Of a stretch of 28,378 nt of DNA, positions 22,902 to 28,378 are shown one piece after another. The first letter of the stretch is position 1. The number at the start of each line of letters is the position of its first letter. A program made the position numbers and the translations under genes. The notes beneath the pieces were generated by a model, which ran no database searches, was not told where the DNA came from, and saw only the letters and a program-made list of their open reading frames with translations. The DNA comes from Pseudomonadota bacterium (GTDB taxonomy: Bacteria; Pseudomonadota; Alphaproteobacteria; Rhizobiales; Hyphomicrobiaceae): the NCBI GenBank assembly GCA_023430315.1, contig JAEZAW010000381.1, positions 1 through 28,378 on the forward strand, written 5' to 3'.

Positions 22902-25010
22902 ATGCGTGCCAGGCTTCCGGCTTCGGACGGTTTTGTCGATCGAGATGGCGTAAAGATTTTCTACGAAGTCTACGGCGATGGTCCGGAGACGATGGTGTTC
23001 CTGCCGCCGTGGAGCATCGTGCACGGCCGCATCTACAAGGCGCAGGTGCCTTACTTCAGCGAGCGCTTCCGCTGTATCACCTTCGACCCGCGCGGCAATG
23101 GTAAGTCCGATCGGCCACGCGAAGCGAGTGCCTATACCCTCGCCAACTTCATTGGCGATGCCCTTGCGGTCATGGACGCCACCAATGCTGGCCAGTCGAT
23201 CCTGGTCGGCCTCTCACTGGCTGGCATCCATATCTGTGCGATTGCCGCCTATCACCCGCAGCGCGTCAAGGCAGCCATCACCGCCGGCACTGCCGCAACC
23301 ATAGGCCGGGCATACGACTACATGCTGCCGCAGAATTTCCTCGCGAAGCGCGAGAGCCACGTTGGCTGGGATAAGTACAATCGCGAATACTGGCACACGA
23401 ACTACCCGGACTTTGCGGCGCACTTCATCAGCCACATCCACTCGGAGCCGCATTCGACCAAGCAGATCGAGGATGGCATCGACTGGGCCGGAGAAACGGG
23501 CGGCGACATTCTCGCCAAGACGGTCGAAGCGCGGTCGCTACCTCCGCCCTTCGATGTGAGCGAGGCCATGTACCGCAAGGTTCAATGTCCCATGCTCCTC
23601 ATCCATGGCGACAACGATCTGATCCAGCCGCATGCCCGTGCGGAGCTTGTTGCCGAGCTCACCGGGGGCGAGCTCGTGACAATCGTCGGCGGCGGGCACA
23701 ATCCTCTCGGCCGCTTTCCAGCCAGATGCAACGAGCTGATCAACGATTTCCTGGATCGGCGCTTGGGAATTCCGGCGCCTGGAAAAAGTCGGCTAAAGCC
23801 GTCTGCGCGGGCAAAGAAGGCTCTTTATCTTTCGTCGCCGATCGGTCTCGGGCATGGGCGGCGCGATATCGCGATCACGCGCGAGCTGCGCGAGCTGCGC
23901 CCTGACCTCCTCGTCGACTGGCTGGCACAGGATCCCGTAACGCGCCTTCTCGCAGCCAACGACGAGCGCATTCATCCACTGAGCGCGCGGCTCGCCAGCG
24001 AGTCGCGGCACATCGAGCTCGAATCGGGCGAGCATGAGCTCAACGCCTTCGAAGCCATTCGCCGCATGGACGAAGTGCTCATCGCGAACTTCATGGTCTT
24101 CCAGGACGCCGTCGATTCAGGGGACTACGATCTCGTCATCGCGGACGAAGCCTGGGACATCGATCACTACTGGCACGAGCATCCTGAGCTCAAGCGGTCG
24201 AAGCTCGCGTGGTTCACCGACTTCGTGGGTTGGCTGCCGATGCCGGCGAATGGCGATCGTGAGGCGTTTCTCACGACCGACTACAACGCGGAAATGATCA
24301 AGCACGTCGAGCGACATCCGAGCGTACGCGATCGCGCGATCTTCGTCGGCTCGCCGGAAGACATCGTTCCCATGTCGTTCGGCCGTGACCTGCCGGACAT
24401 GCGTGACTGGATCCCCAGGCACTTCGACTTCGCGGGCTACATCATCGGCGAGCATCCCGATGCGTTCGGCGATCGCGCGGCATTGCGCGAGGCTCTCGGA
24501 TATCGCCCGGGCGAGCGCGTATGCATCGTGACGGTTGGCGGCTCCGGCGTCGGCGCGCCTCTCATCCGGCGCATTCTGGAGAGCTATCCGATCGTGCGTG
24601 CGCATATCCCGGAGCTGCGCATGGTTGTGGTTGCCGGCCCTCGCATCGATCCCCGCGCGCTTCCTGAGATGGCGGGCGTGGACGTGCGGGCTTTCGTGCC
24701 GAACCTCGATCGACACCTCGCGGCCTGTGATCTCGCCGTCGTGCAGGGGGGCCTCACGACCTGCATGGAGCTCGCCGCGGCGGGAACGCCCTTTCTGTAC
24801 TTCCCCTTGAAGAACCACTTCGAACAGAACTTCCATGTGGCTCACCGTCTGGATCGGTACGGTGCAGGGCGGCGCATGGAATTTGCGACCGCGACGCCCG
24901 ATGTCATCGCCGCCGAAATGGTGGCTGCGTTGAAGACCCGGACGACACCGAGGCGGGTCGAGGCAGACGGTGCGGCACGCGCCGCGCGCATGCTCGCTGA
25001 TCTCCTTTGA
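22902..25010 (+). CDS. Alpha/beta hydrolase-glycosyltransferase fusion
   Basis: A 702-residue fusion. Residues about 10-288 are an alpha/beta hydrolase with nucleophile Ser105 in GLSLA (last Gly of GxSxG replaced by Ala), acid Asp239 in HGDNDLIQP and His266 in GGGHNP, so a full triad. A short basic linker leads at residue about 304 to a GT-B glycosyltransferase. It opens LYLSSPIGLGHGRRD with the nucleotide-sugar/acceptor-type Gly loop, and ends with a GT28/MurG-like donor-binding block QGGLTTCMELAAAGTPFLYFP (from residue 615) and HFEQNF. No signal peptide or membrane helix is seen. AGGTGA precedes the ATG, four bases after the TetR stop. It may hydrolyse and glycosylate the same molecule, or act on a lipid or detoxified compound; the substrate is unknown. 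Confidence 0.83.
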   Translation: MRARLPASDGFVDRDGVKIFYEVYGDGPETMVFLPPWSIVHGRIYKAQVPYFSERFRCITFDPRGNGKSDRPREASAYTLANFIGDALAVMDATNAGQSILVGLSLAGIHICAIAAYHPQRVKAAITAGTAATIGRAYDYMLPQNFLAKRESHVGWDKYNREYWHTNYPDFAAHFISHIHSEPHSTKQIEDGIDWAGETGGDILAKTVEARSLPPPFDVSEAMYRKVQCPMLLIHGDNDLIQPHARAELVAELTGGELVTIVGGGHNPLGRFPARCNELINDFLDRRLGIPAPGKSRLKPSARAKKALYLSSPIGLGHGRRDIAITRELRELRPDLLVDWLAQDPVTRLLAANDERIHPLSARLASESRHIELESGEHELNAFEAIRRMDEVLIANFMVFQDAVDSGDYDLVIADEAWDIDHYWHEHPELKRSKLAWFTDFVGWLPMPANGDREAFLTTDYNAEMIKHVERHPSVRDRAIFVGSPEDIVPMSFGRDLPDMRDWIPRHFDFAGYIIGEHPDAFGDRAALREALGYRPGERVCIVTVGGSGVGAPLIRRILESYPIVRAHIPELRMVVVAGPRIDPRALPEMAGVDVRAFVPNLDRHLAACDLAVVQGGLTTCMELAAAGTPFLYFPLKNHFEQNFHVAHRLDRYGAGRRMEFATATPDVIAAEMVAALKTRTTPRRVEADGAARAARMLADLL

Positions 25011-25107
25011 GCTGCTGAATTGCCGCCGGCCGGACAACTGCCGATTGAATTTCCTGACTAAATGGCGGTAATTGCGTGCGGGTTTGGAATGCCAATAGGC
25101 TCAGGGA

Positions 25108-25965
25108 ATGCAGGAACGAAGTCCGCGTGCGTGCGATGCCGAGACCGGTGCGATGGTCCGCGCGCTCGAGCCTGTGCGCACAGTCGGTGGCCTCAAGGCC
25201 CGATACGTCTTCGCCGATGGTGCAACGCGCATCGACACCCTCACGGAATATGGCGGCTATCGCCTTCGCTTTCCGACGACGCACGCAGCACACATCGAGT
25301 CGAGCCAGATCAATACGGGTGGCGGCGTTGTCGGCGGCGACAGCCTCATCTGCGACCTGGACGTCGGTGCCGGCGCCGAGGCCGTACACTCGACCGCGAC
25401 CGCCGAACGGATCTATCGGTCCCTCGGCCCGCCGGCCCGCATCGACGTCACTTTGAAACTCGGCCCCTCGGCCCGCCTCGACTGGCTGCCGCAAGAGACG
25501 ATCCTGTACTCGGGCGCCCGTCTCAGCCGCCGTTTCGAGATCGACATGGCGCCTGATGCACGCCTGCTCATGGCCGAGATGGTCGTCTTCGGGCGGGTGG
25601 CGCACGGAGAAGTTCCGGGGACCGGCGCATTCCGCGATGACTGGCGCCTGCGCCGCGGTGGGCGATTGGTCTTTGCCGAGGCCGTGCGCCTGGAGGGCCA
25701 CGTGGCAGATGTCCTGGCGCGGCCGGCGATTGCAGCCGACGCACGAAGCACGGGCCTCGTCATCGCGGTCACTCCGGATGCCGAGGATCGCAGGGATGCA
25801 GTCCGTGCCGCGCTCGCCGATGCGCGCTCGGATTGCGGCGTCAGCGCGTGGCACGGTATGCTGGTTGCCCGATTTCTAGGCAAGCCGGAGGATGTTCGAC
25901 GTGACATCATCCGGGCAACCGAGGTGCTCTCAGGCCGCGCCATGCCGCGTGTCTGGATGACGTGA
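25108..25965 (+). CDS. ureD: Urease accessory protein UreD
   Basis: A 285-residue UreD/UreH chaperone, which binds apo-urease and with UreF and UreG delivers nickel to the active site. Family motifs are seen in QINTGGGVVGGDSL (about residues 69-82), TATAERIYRS, and LDWLPQETILYSGARLSRRFEIDM-like sequence around 125-150, with a late AWHGMLVARFLG. The ATG at 25108 follows AGGG only loosely. An in-frame ATG at 25153 would give a 270-residue protein that still has all motifs, so the start is uncertain. It opens the urease operon, 97 bases after the preceding gene. Confidence 0.9.
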   Translation: MQERSPRACDAETGAMVRALEPVRTVGGLKARYVFADGATRIDTLTEYGGYRLRFPTTHAAHIESSQINTGGGVVGGDSLICDLDVGAGAEAVHSTATAERIYRSLGPPARIDVTLKLGPSARLDWLPQETILYSGARLSRRFEIDMAPDARLLMAEMVVFGRVAHGEVPGTGAFRDDWRLRRGGRLVFAEAVRLEGHVADVLARPAIAADARSTGLVIAVTPDAEDRRDAVRAALADARSDCGVSAWHGMLVARFLGKPEDVRRDIIRATEVLSGRAMPRVWMT

Positions 25966-25996
25966 GCAGCCGGACAAGGAAGGGGGCGCTGACCGC

Positions 25997-26299
25997 ATGA
26001 ACCTGACACCGCGCGAGAAGGACAAGCTGCTGATCGCCATGGCAGCCAACGTCGCACGCCGCCGCCTGGAACGCGGCGTGAAGCTCAACCATCCCGAGGC
26101 GATCGCGCTCATCACGGATTTTGTCGTCGAGGGCGCGCGCGACGGGCGCAGCGTATCCGAGCTGATGGCGGCAGGAGCCCAAGTCCTGCGGCGCGATCAG
26201 GTCATGGAAGGCATCGCCGAGATGATCCATGACGTGCAGGTCGAGGCGACCTTCCCCGATGGCAGCAAGCTCGTCACCGTCCACAATCCCATTCGATAG
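25997..26299 (+). CDS. ureA: Urease gamma subunit
   Basis: A 100-residue UreA of normal length and near-canonical sequence: MNLTPREKDKLLIAMAANVA at the start, LNHPEAIALI near residue 34, and the VQVEATFPDGSKLVTVHNPI end. It assembles with UreB and UreC into the (abc)3 urease that hydrolyses urea to ammonia and carbamate in the cytoplasm. It lies 31 bases after ureD, with AAGGGGG-type purines upstream. Confidence 0.97.
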   Translation: MNLTPREKDKLLIAMAANVARRRLERGVKLNHPEAIALITDFVVEGARDGRSVSELMAAGAQVLRRDQVMEGIAEMIHDVQVEATFPDGSKLVTVHNPIR

Positions 26300-26344
26300 C
26301 TCGCACGGTTTCATGAACTGGCAGTCAAACGGAGCCTCTCCGCA

Positions 26345-26932
26345 ATGAAGCATGTACGTATCTCCACGCTCGCTCTGGCGGCCTCGGCCCCGCTCTTCAT
26401 GGCGAGCGCCGCCTCGGCGCACACGGGTCTCGAAACAGGCTTCTCGCTCGTCGACGGCGCACTCCATCCGCTCGGCGGCATCGATCATCTCGCAGCCATG
26501 ATTTCGGTCGGCCTGTGGGCGGCGCTCGCGGGTGGCAAACGCGTCTGGGTCTGGCCCGTCGCGTTCGTGCTCATGATGTTGGTCGGCGGATTCATCGGAC
26601 ATGCCGGTATCGAGTTCCCTGCTGTCGAGCCGGCGATCGCGCTCTCCGTGGTCGTGCTTGGCCTCGCCGTTGCGCTCGGCGTGAAGGCGCCCGTGGCTGT
26701 TGGGGCCGTGCTCATCGGCGTGTTTGCGCTCTTTCATGGTCATGCGCACGGCGCCGAGGCTCCCGCCATGGGCTGGTATGGCTATGCCGCTGGCTTTGCC
26801 GTTGCGACGGCACTGCTGCACGTGGTGGGCATCGCAATCGGTCTTGCCATTGGCCGCCTTCCGAGCCGTGTGCCCGCTCAGATCGTCGGCGCGGCGACGG
26901 CTGTGCTCGGTGTTTTCCTGATGATCGCCTGA
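26345..26932 (+). CDS. ureJ: HupE/UreJ-family nickel permease
   Basis: A 195-residue membrane protein of the HupE/UreJ family, which takes up nickel for hydrogenase or urease. A cleavable signal-like N-terminus ends at SASA/HTG (residue about 27). The metal-binding signature HPLGGIDHLAAMISVGLWAA follows (about residues 42-61; the key His, Asp and His are present). A second His-rich stretch, FHGHAHGAEAP, lies near residue 130. About six hydrophobic helices are visible. Its position between ureA and ureB ties nickel supply to urease synthesis. Confidence 0.9.
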   Translation: MKHVRISTLALAASAPLFMASAASAHTGLETGFSLVDGALHPLGGIDHLAAMISVGLWAALAGGKRVWVWPVAFVLMMLVGGFIGHAGIEFPAVEPAIALSVVVLGLAVALGVKAPVAVGAVLIGVFALFHGHAHGAEAPAMGWYGYAAGFAVATALLHVVGIAIGLAIGRLPSRVPAQIVGAATAVLGVFLMIA

Positions 26933-26943
26933 AAGGTTGAGCG

Positions 26944-27255
26944 ATGAAACCCGGTGATATCATCACGCCCGAGGGCGACATCGAGCTGAACGTGGGGCGG
27001 ACGGTCGTCACGCTCACTGTGTCCAACACAGGCGCCCGCCCGATCCAGATCGGCAGCCACTATCATTTCTTCGAGGCCAATCCGGCGCTGAGCTTCGACC
27101 GAGCGGCGGCGCGCGGCACACGGCTCGACATTCCGGCCGGGACCGCCGTCCGCTTCGAGCCCGGCCAGACGCGCGAAGTGCGACTGATCCCGCTCGCCGG
27201 CACACGCACGGTCTATGGCTTCCGCCAGGACGTCATGGGCAAGCTCGATCCATAG
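26944..27255 (+). CDS. ureB: Urease beta subunit
   Basis: A 103-residue UreB of normal length, with MKPGDIITPEGDIELNVGR at the start, the IQIGSHYHFFEANPALSFDR core (about residues 36-55), FEPGQTREVRLIPLAGTR and a YGFRQDVMGKL end, all typical. It is the structural beta subunit that clamps UreC in the urease trimer. It starts 11 bases after ureJ, with GAAAGGTTGAGCG upstream. Confidence 0.97.
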   Translation: MKPGDIITPEGDIELNVGRTVVTLTVSNTGARPIQIGSHYHFFEANPALSFDRAAARGTRLDIPAGTAVRFEPGQTREVRLIPLAGTRTVYGFRQDVMGKLDP

Positions 27256-27306
27256 TTTGGCTCGCTAGATAAAAGCACTCGCGCGATTTGACATAAGGTA
27301 CTGCCG

Positions 27307-28378
27307 ATGCCCGCCAGGATGTCCCGTGCTGCCTATGCCCAGATGTTCGGTCCGACGACGGGCGACAAGGTGCGCCTCGCCGATACGGACCTGATCATCG
27401 AGGTCGAGAAGGATTTCACGACCTACGGTGACGAGGTGAAGTTCGGCGGCGGCAAGGTCATTCGCGACGGCATGGGCCAATCGCAGGTCACGAACGCTGC
27501 CGGCGCCGCCGACACGGTCATTACGAACGCGCTCATTCTCGACCACTGGGGCATCGTCAAAGCCGACGTCGCCATCAAGGGCGGCCGCATTCTCAAGATC
27601 GGCAAGGCGGGCAATCCCGACATTCAGCCGGGTGTCGACATCATCATTGGACCGGGCACGGAGATCATCGCGGGCGAAGGCAAGATCCTCACGGCCGGCG
27701 GCTTCGATACGCACATCCACTTCATTTGCCCTCAGCAGATCGAAGATGCGCTCATGTCGGGCCTGACGTCCATGCTCGGCGGCGGCACGGGACCGGCACA
27801 TGGCACACTGGCGACGACCTGCACGCCTGGGCCTTGGCACATCGAGATGATGATGCGGGCGGCCGATGCCTTTCCCATGAACCTCGGCTTTGCCGGCAAG
27901 GGCAATGCCTCGCTGCCCGGCGCGCTCGAGGAGATGATTGCGGCAGGTGCTTGCGCGCTCAAGCTGCACGAGGACTGGGGCACGACGCCCGCGGCCATCG
28001 ACTGTGCGCTATCGGTCGCGGACGATCACGACGTGCAGGTGATGATCCACACGGACACGCTGAACGAGTCCGGTTACGTCGAGGATACGATCGCCGCCTT
28101 CAAGGGCCGCACGATCCATGCCTTCCACACCGAAGGCGCCGGCGGCGGCCACGCGCCCGATATCATGAAGGTCGCGGGGCTGAAGAACGTTCTGCCGTCC
28201 TCTACGAATCCGACGCGTCCGTTCACTGTGAACACGCTCGATGAGCATCTCGACATGCTCATGGTGTGCCACCATCTCTCGCCGTCGATACCGGAAGATC
28301 TCGCGTTCGCCGAAAGCCGCATCCGCAAGGAGACGATCGCGGCGGAGGATATCCTGCACGATCTCGGCGCGCTTTCGA
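27307..28378 (+). CDS. ureC: Urease alpha (catalytic) subunit, 3' partial
   Basis: The first 357 codons of UreC, about 570 residues in full; the window ends inside the gene. The visible nickel and catalytic residues are all present, two positions later than in Klebsiella aerogenes urease: His136 and His138 (THIHF), Lys219 for carbamylation (KLHEDWG), His221, His248 (MIHTD), His274 (FHTEGAGGGHAPD) and the flap His322 (CHHL). The last ligand Asp lies just past the window. The start at 27307 gives MPARMSRAAYAQMFGPTTGD; a second ATG at 27319 also fits. The enzyme is expected to be active. Confidence 0.97.
   Translation, partial: MPARMSRAAYAQMFGPTTGDKVRLADTDLIIEVEKDFTTYGDEVKFGGGKVIRDGMGQSQVTNAAGAADTVITNALILDHWGIVKADVAIKGGRILKIGKAGNPDIQPGVDIIIGPGTEIIAGEGKILTAGGFDTHIHFICPQQIEDALMSGLTSMLGGGTGPAHGTLATTCTPGPWHIEMMMRAADAFPMNLGFAGKGNASLPGALEEMIAAGACALKLHEDWGTTPAAIDCALSVADDHDVQVMIHTDTLNESGYVEDTIAAFKGRTIHAFHTEGAGGGHAPDIMKVAGLKNVLPSSTNPTRPFTVNTLDEHLDMLMVCHHLSPSIPEDLAFAESRIRKETIAAEDILHDLGALS

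Overview
The window reads as chromosomal DNA of a high-GC alphaproteobacterium. The most likely group is Hyphomicrobiales (Bradyrhizobium/Rhodoplanes-like), inferred from gene content, codon bias and operon style; no rRNA or other taxonomic marker is present. Genes are densely packed, often with ATGA/GTGA start-stop overlaps. I see no tRNA, rRNA, CRISPR array, insertion sequence or phage gene.

Positions 1-9191 (+) form one catabolic gene string. It starts with a molybdenum hydroxylase of the xanthine dehydrogenase/CO dehydrogenase superfamily: FAD subunit (cut by the window edge), 2Fe-2S subunit, and a Mo-binding large subunit split into two coupled genes. CoxD-like MoxR ATPase and CoxE-like VWA maturation proteins follow. 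Then come hydrolases: an amidohydrolase-2 TIM barrel, a lactonase-like metallo-beta-lactamase, and an SMP-30/gluconolactonase fused to an isochorismatase-like domain whose nucleophilic Cys is Ser. A small secreted protein of unknown role follows at 9300-9665.

Positions 9851-18073 (+) hold a second transcription unit with a readable promoter and a TetR-type operator. It contains ATP-dependent hydantoinase/oxoprolinase subunits A and B, a TetR regulator, an NMT1/SsuA-type ABC importer (binding protein, ATPase, permease) and an EamA-type exporter. Together with the first unit this suggests import, Mo-dependent hydroxylation and stepwise ring opening of a nitrogen heterocycle, cyclic imide or lactam. 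The substrate cannot be read from the sequence.

Positions 18094-21115 (-) encode a complete tripartite tricarboxylate transporter (TctC, TctB, TctA), convergent with the EamA gene. The divergent region 21116-21483 carries two copies of a CGGTCG-NN-CGACCG palindrome 33 bp apart. They lie in front of a (+) operon of an MddA-like methanethiol S-methyltransferase, a TetR regulator and an unusual alpha/beta-hydrolase-glycosyltransferase fusion (21484-25010).

Positions 25108-28378 (+) are the start of a urease operon: ureD, ureA, a HupE/UreJ nickel permease, ureB and ureC (cut by the window edge, with all visible nickel ligands intact).

The most interesting items are the split Mo subunit with its Pro/Ala-rich tail, the Cys-less SMP-30-isochorismatase fusion, the hydrolase-glycosyltransferase fusion under putative TetR control beside mddA, and the overall candidate heterocycle-degradation cluster.
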